This document shows positions 14,201-27,959 of a stretch of DNA of 64,000 nucleotides, piece after piece. A program made the position numbers and the translations under genes. Under the pieces are notes generated by a model that was given only the letters and a program-made list of their open reading frames with translations, did not search any database and was not told the DNA's origin. Position 1 is the first letter of the stretch. Each line of letters opens with the position of its first letter. The stretch comes from Prochilodus magdalenae (lineage: Eukaryota > Chordata > Actinopteri > Characiformes > Prochilodontidae), in the NCBI GenBank assembly GCA_024036415.1, contig JAMWET010001367.1:1-64000 (forward strand), in the 5' to 3' direction.

Positions 14201-14664
14201 ACAAAGTAATTGAGAGCCACGCGGTGTTCAGATCCACAAGAATACCGAGGTCCCTTATGCAATATGCATCACTTATAGACAAATGTGACATAACCGCCAA
14301 TTTATTCACACTAATCTCCTTGAAAAGTTAATCATTTCATCATGAGATTTACTAGACCACACAGTACAAATGACTAAGACAGAAGCTGGGTTCCAAAGAC
14401 TAGGCCTGCAGCCGGAAGAAAGGTGGGTCATCATTTAGCACCTGTCCCGATGAAGGCTCTTTTGCTTGTATTACACTGTAAGGGCAGAAGGCTCTACTTT
14501 TCGCATTATTGGAAATGATTCACATGGATATTGGATCTAAATACAAAAGGCAGTGAATGATAGTAAACTGGCAAGTGAACCATTACATTTACTCATAATT
14601 GTCTGGCAGACTAAACATGTGCATTTCACTGAGAGTTTGTCATCTATCTTTATACTCTGGAGGG

Positions 14665-14710
14665 ATGAACGACCGCAAACAGAGTACCAGAAGGGAAGAA
14701 ACAAACAAAG
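14665..14710. other. 46-nt spacer at the palindrome centre, adapter-like
   Basis: The last paired bases are 14651-14664 with 14711-14724, leaving a 46-nt unpaired loop. It begins with AT, then has an AAC-like block (14668-14680), a GAG/AGAAGG block (14681-14694) and an A-rich AAG/AAAC block (14695-14710). From memory, the 45-nt SMRTbell hairpin adapter read in one direction has the same order of blocks: AAC repeats, GGA repeats, then AAAAGAGAGA. The match is loose and could be chance, but length and block order both fit. Confidence 0.5.
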
Positions 14711-17700
14711 CCCCCAAGAGTATAAGAATAAGAGACAAACTCTCAATGAAATGCAAATTGTTTTAGTCTGCCAGAAAATTATGAGTAAATTAATGGTTCA
14801 CTTGCCAGTTTACTATCATTCACTTCTTTTGTATTTACTGTATCCATATCACATTTGAAAGCTCCTTTCCAATAATGGCGACAAGTAGACCTTTCTGCTT
14901 AACAGTGTAATACAATCAAAAGAGCCTTCGTGGGACATGCTATGATGACCCACCTTGTCTTGGCTGCAAGCACTAGTCTTTTTGGAACCCAGCTTTCTGT
15001 CTTAGTCATTTTTGTACTAGTGTGGTCCTAGTCAAACATTGATAGAAGATGATTAAAGTTTTCATCGGAGATTAGGTGAATAAATGGCGGTGTCCCAGCA
15101 TTTTTTCTCTAGTACGTGATATGCTATTGCATAGTGTACCCGGTCCTTCTTGATCTTGAACACTAGGGGTGGCTCTCGATACTTGTCTGTCTGTCCACAG
15201 CTAATAACACCCCATGCAATAAACAGCGGTTGAGTCAGGCTAGGATTAGGCTTGTTTCATTTTATGAAGTCCAATAAAACAGACTCAGAAATCTTAACAT
15301 AAAGTACAGCAAATAGTCAGTCTACAAAATCTTTACCATTTATTAGCTTTCTCCATGTCCCAGTACATAATTAAGCAACCCATTCATCCATACCACACAC
15401 TAATGTTAAATTGTCCTGGCTCAAAAACTATACTGTCTGGTTTTTTGGCTACATCCCTGTGAACCCGTGGGAGAGGACAAAATAATATTAACCAATAAGA
15501 TATTTCAAGTACCGTGCTGATCAATGATGTTAACCTCACAACCTCCCACACCCCCGGTGATATATCCAACTGAAATGCTTAGCTTGCTCTAGTCAGACAT
15601 TTACTCCAATACCGACTAGAAGACCAAAAGGAAATCATGTTGACTTTGAAAGGTACTGATTTGCACAGTTTACAGGTTTATTGAAACTGATCCTGTCATT
15701 AATGGTGTCCATGCTGTTCTGATCATTTAGTTGTGGCAGCACAAAGTCAATTTTCCAAATGCATCCCCAATTTGAAGAATCCTAGTAATCTTTTTGAATC
15801 CACCACAAGATTGTGATTGAACACTATAAACTTGGGCTATAACATACGAATCACATTCTACATTCTTAACAGCAGTAGACTTTACCAACAAATTCTTTTT
15901 TTCACCGAGAACGATGTAGTGAGATGGAAAATAGATCTAACCAAACGCAGGACTATGTTGACTAGATCTGAAGTGTCATTAATACTTTTCACTATAACAT
16001 TAGTTTGTACTGTAGCAGTTTCACGGGGAGTTCCAGACATTCCGAGTTGAATAGTATAGTATTAAATAAACTCGGTCCTCACCCAGGTTATAGTGCAGTG
16101 AACAAGCCTGTCAGTGTGTGTAACCTTATACATAATCTCTGGAGACCTACCACCTTCATCCTGCTTAAGACACCACTCTGGGGAGCTCTGATAGAGGCAG
16201 CTTAAACGGGAATTCCACTGAAACTCTTGTAGCTTTTTCACATGTTCTGGCAGTAAAGAAGCAAAATGAATTATGTGCACGAATACCAAAAGGTCATAAA
16301 TTTTCTTACAAGCCTAGTAACAAGCATGTCGAAGGTTTTCCCTGGCGCAGAATCTCTCACTGACATTACTGACTGCAGACGCCAAATGCAAACTGGCACC
16401 ATATGAATCACCCTACTTCTGAGCTGTACCTGAATGGAAGGTGAACAGGGAAAAAGATCATTTAGTGTTACCATATTGTAACTCTATTATTCGGGAAAAA
16501 ATATGGTTAGATCACACTATAAACTAAATCTTCTTTAATACATTTTTAGTATTGTGGTATTGTTTGTATTTTGGGGTCCCGACACTAAAAAGATTATTTA
16601 AAAATTTTAAAAACACTCGTAAAAAAAAATTTTTTTTAATCAAAGTTCAATTTTTTGAGTTTTTGAGCAAAACTGACTGAAGATGGTTGTAACAAATTAT
16701 AGTTATTTTTTAGGTTTGGACTCTCTTACAGTATTCATAGCTATATAACACACACTATATGTGAGGCATGACCCCTAACTAGTCACTTAAGGGCATATCG
16801 TGCAATTTGGGCTGACAGAATCCACCACCTAACATTGACAAACTGCCTACCCGAAATGCAAATTATTCATGCCAACTAAGAGGGGGCTTTTCACACTTGT
16901 GTCCTGAACACTGAGTCAGCACCCATGGGCCGAATCTTGCTCTTAGGGGGGGGGTGGTGGAGGTGCTCATTATCGCTGGTGGTGCTTTCACACAGTGAAG
17001 AAATTCCATCAGAACTTTGTATTGATTACGCGAATTTCCATGTGCCACCTTTAAACGCAAGTTTGCAAAATAAGTTAGCCACCTAGCTTTATCTGTTAAC
17101 AGACAAACAGATAAGAGCTAGTGTCCTACCATTGTTGCAAACTTGCTCCAGAAAAGATGGCCTACCAAGTCTCTCTCTATCCAAGGTTCTGATTCTTTGG
17201 TGTTGCAGGCATGACAGCTGCTCTCCACCAGCAACAAAGATCTGGCCCTTGGATGCTGACTGTGTAGTGTGACTGTGGTCAGGACAAGTGTGAAAGATCC
17301 TTTCAAAACATTGCCTTTTGAATACATGTCACCATGTGGGGGCACCATCAGCAACAAGCAGCCATTCTTGTGTTTTACATGCTCATTACATAATACAAAA
17401 TTAAATAAACCATCACCACCCACACATGCCGCCAGAGTCTGCGGATAGCTATTCTGGTTCCTATGCCAGATAAAACAAGCATTGCTGCTAGCGCAATACA
17501 TATCTAGTCTTATCTATAAATCGGTATTAGTTACAGCTTTGAGAAATCAGTTCATCTTTGCCACTATTGGTGTAAAAAACAGGGGTGTTTGTAATCAGAC
17601 ATTAACACTGAGGGCGTTATATTATGTCTCTGTGTCCTGTTTGTATTTCCAAGGCATGCAACTTTCATAATTTTGTCATTTCCACCAAAAGATCACAGCA

Positions 17701-20700
17701 AACTATAAACATGCAATACCTCTTAATACATACAAGTCTATTCAATTTAATAATTAATTTAACATAATTTAAGACAATCTGAAATCAAACATTGTCTTAA
17801 CCTCTTTGACCTTTTTTAACCTAGTTTTAAGTTTAATGTTAATGTTTGGGCTGTCCTCAAGTTTTGAGTTTTATTAGAATTCCTATTTTGAAGTGTAATA
17901 TTGAGCATAATTCATCATACCATGCCATCTAAAAAGGTAAAATTCTTGTAGCCTTCCATCTAAACCCATGGCTTAGTGTTTCAACTTTGCCTTTTAGTGC
18001 CAGTGCCCTCTCTGCCTGCTCTGTCTATATAATAATAATAATAATATAATAATAATAATAATATAATAATACTATTTACCTTAATCTGGATTCGCTTCAA
18101 ATTATCTTGGTCCAGAACAGCTGAGCGCAGGGGCGCCCTTAAAAATCATAATTTTGCCTGGTTTGGAGTTGGGGGGGGTGGGGGGAATTGCACTTTCTTG
18201 TTTATATTGTTAATAAATCTGTTGTAGGTTTCAACTTTGTGTCTGAACCTAACCTGACCTTTACATCTTTTGCCTTGCTTCAAATATTCTTATGGTTTTT
18301 GATTACCTGTTGTGCACCAGCAGCAGGGAAAAATAATCACCAGTAAGATCTTGTTTTGCCAACCACAACCTTATCTTTGAGCAATCAATGCTCTTCTATA
18401 GCTCAGAGGCCCTCCCTAACACTGGATTTCAGAGTGAAACATCACAGTGTGGAGAAAACACATTGAGAATTTTCACTTCATGGCAGAGCAACCCAATTAC
18501 TATGTTTAATTGGATTTGGTGCAGGGCTCGCTGTGTTTCCTCATGACTCTGCTAAGAAGGTTTTCTTTCTTCAGTATTCGCCCCCAAGTTTTAAAACAAA
18601 GGACCGTTTTTGTGGTAATTGTGATAATACATTCTTGCTACAAAACGTTTCGTCTCGTCCTGCATGAAAGCACCACAACAAAAGCCGTAGCCATAAACCA
18701 CGTAACAAACATTTCCTTTTAGAGTGCAATGTGAGAAAGCAGCCGATTTAGGCCTTCCTGTACTAGGAAAAAATGAGTTCCATACATGCATTTACCTTGA
18801 TATTCCAACAGGGAAGTTCATAAGAGCCACAAGAGTGAATGTATGTTATTACCCCTTATAGACAACCAAGGCCCGATCTATATATATGCTTATAATGGTG
18901 AGACTGGGCTCAGCTGATAAACATGTGTGGCATCGCCACACCTAAATATTCTTCCCAAACGAACTCTAATCCTGAAAGGGAAGTATGAACTCATATCCTG
19001 ACGTTTGGACTACAAACTGTCGAATTTTGCTCCACATTTCACATGAATAAGATTTCCAGCGGTACACAGCAGTGAAAGTATTTTACGGTCTCCCCAGAAT
19101 GTCTTAGAAAAACACTCCGTCCAGAGCTTGTAACACTCTACAGGCTACATCAGAGCATTGTCGATTAAAACTGTGGTGGTCGTGGTGGATTAGTTGCACC
19201 AACCGTCGGTGCATAGATGCCTGATCACAGACATGCTCACATGCCTGCCACATCCATTAGAATGTTCTCCTATATGAGAAAGGCCTGGGGAACTGCAATA
19301 GCCACTGAAACATTCTACCATCAACTATCCAGGGGTAGGCAGCAGCCTTTATCTGAAAGTAAAGTGATGACAAACATGATTACTGGAAGACCCTAAAAAC
19401 TGTGTGTGCTAGTGGAACAAAATACTAAAACTAAACCGAACAGAATTACATTAAACAGACGGGACTTCATAATAAAGGTGTCAGTGTACTGTTTGAACAT
19501 GTGGATTAATGGGGCTAAGCAAACCATACTTTATAAAGCAGAGGAGGTTGAAAAATGAATGAGAAAGGATAGGTCACTAAACTTAGCATCTGTTTAGGGC
19601 AGGGGTCTGCAATTCAAATGGTAAGAAGTTGTCCTCGCCCACAAAAACCAGCATAACATGTTATGAGCATTTTATAGATATAATGTTTTAACGTCCATGC
19701 CATACATATTAGTCTTAGTATGTGGGCTATAATAATCTACTATAAATGGATGATAATCATCAAAATGTGTTTTATGTGTCTTACAGCTTCTAGTGAGATG
19801 TGAGTATTTTCTACGTTGCTACGTGCCCAGCAATCTCTGCAGCAACCATTATTGTTAAATATCAATACTGTTAATATAATTTGTTGGTAAAACTGTGTTA
19901 AAAGCTTAGCAAAACCAAGCATCATTTTACTGCAAGTAGGATAGTTAAATTTTTTTCCCTAAACATCAAATTCTGGAACTGCAAACGGGCAATATCGGAG
20001 TCACTTTTTGAAAGTTATAGTCCACAATTAGAAAAGCCTCCCGCCAATGCCCCGCTCGAACCCCATTTTATTGTGGATATATGCACATGCACTTTAGCCA
20101 GAACAACTTGATAAAACACCTTGTTTTTTTGTGCACAGCATAAACCCAAATTAGTTATTTTGCCAAATTTTACTGGTAATTTTTTTCACATTTTTAAAAT
20201 GTCAGTCTTCCTTTCGATGTTTAGAATTTATAGACCTCGTCTATGATAATCCTTTGTGCATGAACCTGGAGTGTAGTTTGTGATCCACACCAATCGAGCC
20301 TCTAATTACACTAACACTGTATTTGCTGATATTGCAACTTCAATCAACTATTCCACAGCTAGTGTATCCATTCTTTTCCAGAGTAGTGTTACTTGCATAG
20401 CAAAGTGGCAAAATGCAAAAGTCCATGTTAATGTCACTGATTTCAGAAAGTTAGCCTGAGCAAGTGTTCTACACACTTTTATGGGTGTTTAATATTTAAA
20501 ATCACCTAAAAAACCTTTTTTGGCTTAAAAAGTAACCCTAGAAAGTGCATACAAGGAATGTAATATGAGTTAGGAAACATTTTGCTGAGGGGCTATGCCA
20601 TGCTTCTACTTGGAACAACCTCGGGGGTGGGCTGTGTGATGAGGGTAAGTATGCTCAATAAAAGTTTCAAGGAAACAGACTTTCAGATACTTAGACGTTT

Positions 20701-21471
20701 AATGACCGATCAAGAGGTATCAAGAGAAGCTGTACTGCTGTTAAATAATGCCATTTATGTCACTCAACGGCAAAGATCGGACCAAAGCAAGCCAACAGTT
20801 CACTTTTGGGACTCTCACTATTTGAGCCTTAATAACATTTAGTATACGGTGGTATATGTTCTGTCGAGATCCCAATGTTTTTATGAGGTTTGGAACCGTA
20901 GCCTTAATGTTGCCAATGTCAACCTCGGAACCTAAGCACCCACTGAACAGGGTTGGTTTGACCTTTTTTTGAATTACCAATGCTGAATCCAATGCTGGTG
21001 GCCAGGGATTGTGAAATTGTTTAGCCTGAAACAGTATTTCTAGGCTGCAAAGCTGCATTCGGATGGGGTCCAAGCACCAAAACAGTGTAGGACTGCCAGT
21101 GACGAGAAGGCTGGAGCTTTGGAATCCTTGACATTGAAAAATTGGACACTAGAGATCTAGGTCTATAAATGAGGAGCTACTGGGAGCCCATCCAGTGTCC
21201 AGTGAAGACTCTCTGTTCAGTAGCCCTCAGTGCAGAAGAAGGTTTGATCCAGATGTACGGTCTTGGCTTGGACATACAGTCCTAGGAATCCTTTTATTTG
21301 CATTTGACCCTTTGTGGTTGATTTTCATTTGACTTTTTTTTTTTTTAACACTGATACCTTAAATTAGCTAGCTTAAATTCCTAAACCTCACTTGTAACTA
21401 TGCTTTCCAGCTCACGGATGCTAAAACTTGCAGTACCAAAATTGGGAAAATAGGTTTGTGTGTTTATTTCC

Positions 21472-21475
<4 letters not shown>
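14711..21475. other. No gene seen in right arm, inner part
   Basis: The frames at 17118-17501 (minus) and 20741-21073 (minus) contain no recognisable motif and do not stay open in the left arm. Nothing else was supported. Confidence 0.55.
18028..18075. repeat. (AAT)n-rich stretch, right arm
   Basis: AAT repeats with regular one-base drop-outs, partner of the left-arm TTA stretch. Confidence 0.85.

Positions 21476-21519
<44 letters not shown>
21476..21519. repeat. (TA)n microsatellite, right arm
   Basis: Uninterrupted TA run of about 20 units; the left-arm partner is broken by several point changes. Confidence 0.95.
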
Positions 21520-21525
<6 letters not shown>

Positions 21526-21647
21526 CATTAATTGAAAGGTCCTTTTAAGAACCAAGTATGTTTTTTTTCTATGGCATTACTTTTAAACAATTAATTGTTA
21601 ACAATTAACAATTAGTTATTAAGTGTTAAACACTATTTCTCTCTCAA

Positions 21648-21999
21648 CCACTTATCCATCTGGGTCGCGGGGGTTTCTGGAGCATTTCCCAGCATTCATT
21701 GGGCAGAATGAAGGAAACACCCTGGCCAGGCAGCCAACCCATCACAGATGCAGCACACATGATGTTTCATACAGACAATACAGACATACACTCACACCTA
21801 GGAGGCAATTTAGCATCTCCAGTTCACCTGGCTTCATGTCTCCGTCCTGTGGGAGGAAACCGGAACACCTGCAGGAAACCCACACAGACACAAGGAGACC
21901 ATGCAAACTCCACACAGAAAAGACCCTTAATGCCCCAGACGAGAATCAAACCTGGCCCTTCCTGAGAGGCGACAGCGCCACCTCCTGGGCCACCTTGTA
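21648..21999 (-). mobile_element. tRNA-derived SINE, right-arm copy
   Basis: On the minus strand it starts at about 21999 with a tRNA-like head, including a degenerate B box (GGTTTGATTCTC, 21942-21954). It continues with the widespread fish SINE body: TGTGGAGTTTGCATGGTCTC, GTGTGGGTTTCC, CCGGTTTCCTCCCACAG, CTAAATTGCC and CCAATGAATGCTGGG, ending in the dACCCAGATGGATAAGTGG tail. From memory it belongs to the DANA/mermaid type of tRNA SINEs. It is well preserved, which makes it a useful yardstick for the noisy copy in the other arm. Confidence 0.88.
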
Positions 22000-24900
22000 A
22001 AACTTTTGACTTGTAACAATAGTGGAACTATATTGAACCAAAACTTAAATATTCTTAAATATTCTAAAAAAACATGTACAACTGTTACTGCTGCTGGTGA
22101 AAAACAAATTTTGTATCTCCAACAACAAAACTAAATGGAAGGGAAAACATTCTCAACTTTTAGAAATGATTTATTCCAATTAATTTTGGACCATTTTTGT
22201 TGACTTCACATTGTGCTTTTGATACAATTTTGAGCAGCAGAAGATTCTCAATTATATCATAGTATGAAAAATTTAATGTTTTTGTCCCCACAGGGGTGAT
22301 TTAAGAATTGCTTTTACCAGAGAATCCCTAAATGACCCCTAACAAACCCGTTATTAGGGCTGTTATGTTGGCTAAAGTGTGATGATATCAATTCTCATCC
22401 ATCACTTTTCAAGATAATTAACTGCAATGATAGCAAAAGTATACAGTCTTCATTGTGGTGATTACATTTGTAAGGTTGAAGTTATGCTATTAAAAAGGTG
22501 GCTCTAAGTGTTTGTTAGTTAAAGCCAAAATATCTTTAGTATAGTAAAAATTTCTATTCAGCCCCACAAAGTTATAGACACTTATTACATGACATTGGAG
22601 CAGTAAGAGAACTTTTCTGAGGGCTATATTGAACCCTTTTCCAAAAGGTTCTATATAAAGACAACTACGACACATTCTCCATCAATCGGAAGAATCCTTT
22701 AATGAGGCAAGGGGTTTGTTAATCAATGCTTCAAGTGTTTGAAGTTCTACTGTATCCATTTTCTTTACTAAAGCACCTATGAAGAACATTAAAGCACATA
22801 TTTGGCTAAACTAAGACTAAAACTACATCGCATCACTTCAACTGTGGTAAATAGAGAAGGCCTACTGTAAACCCCAGTTAGGAGAACCCATCCTCTTTGC
22901 TACAAGTGATTTGTGAGGAAACTTTACAGATTCTACAGAGGTCTGATTCTTATCACCACCTTAACAGTTCTCTTGTATGTGACTCTCAATGACTTTGATT
23001 ACATGTGAACTAGTAGCCTGAAACACAAAACTGCTCTCTGGTCTGGTCTTTGATCATCATGTTTCCTCTGTTGTGAATATGGACTATTGTATTGTATTCT
23101 AGTTCCATCTTAATAAAATCACACTGAGAGTTGGGATATTATATCTATTACATATGCATTCCCCATGCTTAACCATCACCCACTGCAGTAAAAGACACTA
23201 TGGCACAATTCCTCAATCAAAGCAGGTGCAAGTTGGAATTATTTCAGCTTAGAAGTGAAAGAAGTTGGAGCAAACACGTCCAGTGTATGTAGAGTGCCAT
23301 CTACTGAGAAGACTGAGAAACACATGAAGGAAAAAAAAAAGTGCTTGGCGGGAATGCATCAATTCTCAGCTCTCAATGGCTCTAATTACCTTGAAATAAG
23401 GCACTGGCCTTCAAAAAGTAACTCACAGCACTTGTATATTGGCCCAATTTAAAATACAGAAGAGCTCATCTTCCCTGAGGACTTCCCACCTGAGATGATT
23501 TTGGCCGACGGTAAGAGAGTGAATATTTTTAAACTGGTCCTGGTGCTGAAAATATGATTCACGCTGTGCTGTTGCTGGCGCATCCAGCCATGCCTCGCAC
23601 AAACTTATAAATATCGCTCGCTCCAGCGTTTGCATGCCTTCCTTGTCTTTTTTCCCCCTCTTCTCCTCTCATCTACTTGGCAATAACTACAATTGTTTGC
23701 TGGTACCTTCTAACAAAGATGGATTTCTGTTTATTTTTGCAGTCGCGCTCTCACTCCCTCGCCAGTATAAAGAGCGGCTAAGTAATTGTAGGCAACAAAA
23801 CATGCCTGGCCTTGGCAGAAGCTGGGAATGGAAAGAGCTGAGATTTGTATTTTGGAGGGAAACGGTTTGTTTTGCAAGGAAGCTTCACAGGATGCATTTG
23901 CTATTTGCTCATCTCAGGATCATTTTTTGTTGTCTCCTGTGCTAGAGCAAGTTCAGGGGCTCATATCACAAAACACTCAATTTTCCTTACTTTTTGTGGT
24001 ATATAGACAAGTTTAAAGATCCACAGTCAGTACATGGAAAAAAGGAACCCCTTTTAATCCGTTGTTTTTAATGACGCAATTAAAACTAATTTATGTATAC
24101 TGTGTATATTAACACATATACACAGTATACACTCACACAGAGCTTTTCGGCCTACTACAGTTTAGGCCCACCTGTTCACATTGTGTAAGGAGAGGTCATG
24201 TAACAACAAATTAAGACTGTTTCTGGTTCATAACTCCATATAAATATCTTATCCAGGTATATGTAAGATTAAGAGCCTATATTTACATAGCTCTGGTAAA
24301 CTGTGTGTGAATGAGTTGTTTAAATGCGAAGGAGCTTTCATACAGGTTCATTTCAAATGTTTTCTTCACTAGAATTATACAGCCAAAACAAAAAGAGTTC
24401 AGGATTAGAAGGTTAAAAATAAAGTGCACTAGAGCTATAAATATATTATTTATGCTTTTGAGTAAAAATGAAAAAGAATAAAAATGAAAAATAAAAAAGT
24501 AATAAAAAATAAAAAAAGTAATGCAAAAACATATAAGCATTTTTTTAAAACGACTGTGACACGAGGCAGATTTGGTCCATGAATTCATGCTGTATCAGCA
24601 CTTTTAGTGTGTAGCAATTTCAAAAATAATAATTTAGTGATGCTAAGTTGCATGACTATCAATTTTCTTTGCACTTTTGTAGGTTTATTGTCTTTATTTT
24701 GGGGCAAAACGGTTGCAATCAATGGTAAAGGGGAAAGTATCACTGTTTTTTTTAGGCTTTATTTATAACATTAGTCTGAGAAAGTAATTATAGAGACACA
24801 CTGGTATTTTTAATGTAGGCTTCTTTAAACTATACATAATGGAAACTGCATAATTGTTTGGCAAATGTGTTTATTTCTATTTACAAGTCTATTTCGTGTA

Positions 24901-26309
24901 TCAGGACATATACAAATTGTATGTCTGAAATAGTTTGTCGCCAGTTACCGAAGAAGAATCATGGTTATTAGTGTGTTATAAATTTGTAATTCTACATGCA
25001 CAAGCTGGGTTGGTGTTGTAGACTAGCAGGTTGTAACTCTGTATGAGGACTTGGAGGGCATGGTTAATTCTGGCCCATATCAGACCACTGCGGCCGTGTC
25101 CTTGAGTGAGGTATGCACAGAGGGGGACATAACACGTTGCTTCCTCTTCCCCTGCCACTTTTCACAGCATGGCCGCCTTGCAAAAGAGCAACTTGCTCAA
25201 TGGCCCCACCGTGATTAAAATAACAGCAGCAGAGAAGGGGGGAGAAAAAAAGGCTGTGTGACCCCAGATACAGACTGGCACAGCATGGCTCTTCTCTCTT
25301 TGCGGTCTAAGGTATTGAAGTGCAGAGAAAGTCCCTGCTTCAGTTGACGTCAGTCCTCCTCCGGCAGTCACTCAGCTGGAGGCCACTTTTTATTTCCTGC
25401 CGAGACTTCGCCCAGCCCGATCCGGCTTATCCTGCCTTTCTACTGCGAGAAGAGAGCAGACCATCGGCCGTATTTTGTCATCCCGTCTGCCCACACGTCC
25501 ACCTAGCTTGTGATTACAGTGTCACCTTAAGCCCCAGATCAGCCGCCTCATTTAACAGCTGCATGTTCCACCTATTGTTATCAGACGTGTGGCACTTGGC
25601 TATGGGGAGGTTTCCGCCTGCACTTGTATTTCTCGAGTGGTTAAGCAAAGCGGTGGGTGTCTGATTTGACAGTAATTGTTATTTAAACAAAGGACAATGT
25701 ATTCATAAGACAGGACTGTACGCAAAAATGAGACTGGGGCCATCAATGTCCACCATTTTTGCCTTTGTTAAACTGTCATTTGTTTGGGATCTTATGAGCA
25801 CATGGACTCATACCTCCCCCTATTGAGGGCAAAGGATATTGCAGTGAAAAACATATGACGAGACAAATATAGATATGAGTGTAAAATGGCTGTAATTTGT
25901 TGGTTAATTTTGCTTCGCTGAGCAGTATGACAGTTTAATGAGCAGCACTTGTTTTATAGTCAATTGGTCATTTATGCAACACATATGCAGCATGATAAAA
26001 CAGTTCCTTCCAAGACTGATAACTTTTTGGGAACCCATTAACCTTGGCTTGGTGCTTTTTAATATTATAAATATATTAAAGAACTAAAATCATTATGTTC
26101 ATCATTATATTCATGCGTTCTGTCTTCAGTAGACCAGATTTAACCTTTTCTGACCTGGATTTACAAAAGGTGGGGTATACTCTTCTATTTTTCAAGTCAG
26201 AGTAAACCCTAACACTGCTATAACAAAGCTTTTTAATGGCAACATTTCATGAGGGGCCTGATAACAGATAACATTTTATACACTTAGTAATTTGTGTATA
26301 TACAAGGTC
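22000..26309. other. No coding gene seen; possible conserved non-coding stretches
   Basis: Balanced-composition, low-repeat stretches at 23160-23990 and 25160-25680 contain ATTA/TAAT-type and CAATTA-type sites, as many vertebrate developmental enhancers do. This is a compositional impression only; conservation with other fish cannot be judged here. Confidence 0.3.
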
Positions 26310-26445
26310 TTTGATAACCGCTCTTAACACCACATCAACACCAGACTGCCAATGGCAGTGGGTCATCTTCAGTGCCGAGTCTTGTTCTTGTGTTGGTGGA
26401 GATGACCAAGTAGGACAGGTGTCACTTCACCTCTAGCCCTACCGT
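26310..26445 (+). pseudogene. Tc1-like transposase scrap, right-arm copy
   Basis: The plus strand gives a short WQWVIFSAES...VGGDDQ-like reading. It lines up with the WQQVIFCDEFRFCLGGDDQS segment of the element at 55090-55784. That segment is the region around the first catalytic aspartate of Tc1-like transposases, but here the D of the DES motif reads as A. About 45 codons remain. The flanks share DNA similarity with the same family over a little more than 100 bp. It is a dead fragment. Confidence 0.55.
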
Positions 26446-26478
26446 TGTCATGTAGTTGTTTAAGTGTGTACAATCCTA

Positions 26479-26516
26479 CACACACACACACACACATACT
26501 CACACACACACACACC
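26479..26516. repeat. (CA)n microsatellite, right arm
   Basis: A CA run interrupted by ATACT, matching the left-arm GT run at 1880-1922. Confidence 0.9.
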
Positions 26517-27959
26517 TTTTAGTAAATTAAAAATCTTTAGTTAGTAATGAAACTTCAAAACAATTGTTCTTCCCTACATCTACAAAAGATGACTCTTTAA
26601 AAGAACTGCCCCCCTGTAGTTTATACCCAGATTCAGTCTATTTGTTTTGAGTGTTTATACCACCTGTACACATTATAGGAAATGTTAGTCAACAGGCAAC
26701 CTACCAGAGCAGGAAGAGAATGTAAATTATCACACCGTGGCTAAATTTACACAGTAGGTAAAAGTGGCCTATCCAGATTTTCCAGTTTCCAAATACAACT
26801 TTATTAGTCTGTTCACAATACATTTTGAATGTGATTTAAATCATCATTACTCTGATTGAATCATGCTTAAACTGATCCATATGCACAAAGGAACAATGCT
26901 TTACATGGTCTGCTCATCCCGAGGAAAACAATCATGATAACCAACAGATGCTGTTTCCACCCCCAGAGGTTTCAGTTTCATCTTCACCAGGATCACAGGT
27001 GCGATCACAAAGTTGTAATAGCTGACAGCTGGGCAGATCACCCAGAATGCTTTTAAACTCACTATACAAAGGGCATGTTATTTGGTTAGTGTTTTTACGT
27101 CTGCGTCACAGCGAAGTTCAAATTTAGCCAATTTACCCATTTACTAATTTACCCAAATGTAGTCAATCAGCGAAGGCTTGTTTAGTGTCAGATGCTGGCT
27201 CCTTTAGATTTACCTTGGATTTATGAGGCTGTATGAGGCGGAGTGTCTGATCAAATCTACTGACACTAAACAAATTGCAGAGCATACTGCATTGTTCTAT
27301 AAAAATGGAAAATGTTACATAGAAAATTCAGGTTTCTGATGGTTGCTACCATTTTTTATATAGAAAAAGACTAAATTGTGTCACTTTTAAGTCACGTAAC
27401 CTAAGATGGACAAACACTGACCTTTTGAAAAACAATAACCTCAACAAATACATAAAGTAATGTAGTACTGCTTTTCCTAACACCAGCTTTCCCTAACCAG
27501 CTAGTTAAGACATAGGGGAGGGGGCTATGGGTTCAAAGTATTAAAGGATGACAGAGGTTAGCACTACAGAAGAAAACTACCAAATCTATAGCGGAGGACG
27601 GATTGATATTTGTCTCTTAAGAATGAGACCAGACACGGAAATTAAAACAAAGATGTGGTTCCTTCCCTTCTTTTTTAGCCCCACAATAATAATAAATGGA
27701 TGACAAAGATAAAGAAACAAAAACGTTTACAAAACAAAAAAAAACAAACAGTAAAAACGCCGCTTGCAAATGCGTCCAGACAACCACTTCTCAGCTACAC
27801 AACAATACTTGACCCCAAAATTTACAATATGCACAATTTCCAAACTTTCCCAAAATAGTGATGGAAAATCAAAATGTTAATACAAATATTCAAAAGTCAA
27901 CAGCAGTTACATTACACAGGACATTAACTTCTAAACCATTTACACTCTTTCAGAAATAA
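26517..27959. other. No gene seen in right arm, outer part
   Basis: Between the CA repeat and the CpG-richer segment I see no exon-like frame, RNA gene or transposon that I can name. Confidence 0.5.

Larger units (their letters stand above)
1..14664. repeat. Left arm of a giant inverted repeat (open at window start)
   Basis: The arm reads as the reverse complement of 14711-28150. Anchor pairs seen by eye are 1-190 with 27961-28150, 4860-5320 with 23600-23990, 7295-7690 with 21648-21999, 9490-9937 with 19438-19890 and 14400-14664 with 14711-14990. Position 1 is already paired, so the repeat may continue outside the window. Differences from the right arm are mostly one- to few-base insertions, plus some noisy patches such as 5650-5830. 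All long open frames here appear to be chance frames, because small insertions and deletions shift them relative to the other arm. I think this arm is largely uncorrected read sequence; a real duplication is the alternative. Confidence 0.93.
7691..14664. other. No gene seen in left arm, inner part
   Basis: The 154-codon frame at 8115-8579 and the 111-codon frame at 11846-12181 do not survive as frames in the partner arm and match no family I know. Three tracts here are identical to the other arm: 9136-9240, 9492-9597 and 9645-9937. Confidence 0.55.

Noticed and set aside
17118..17501. 127-codon minus-strand frame
   Set aside because: Broken in the left-arm partner at 11840-12180 and without a recognisable domain.
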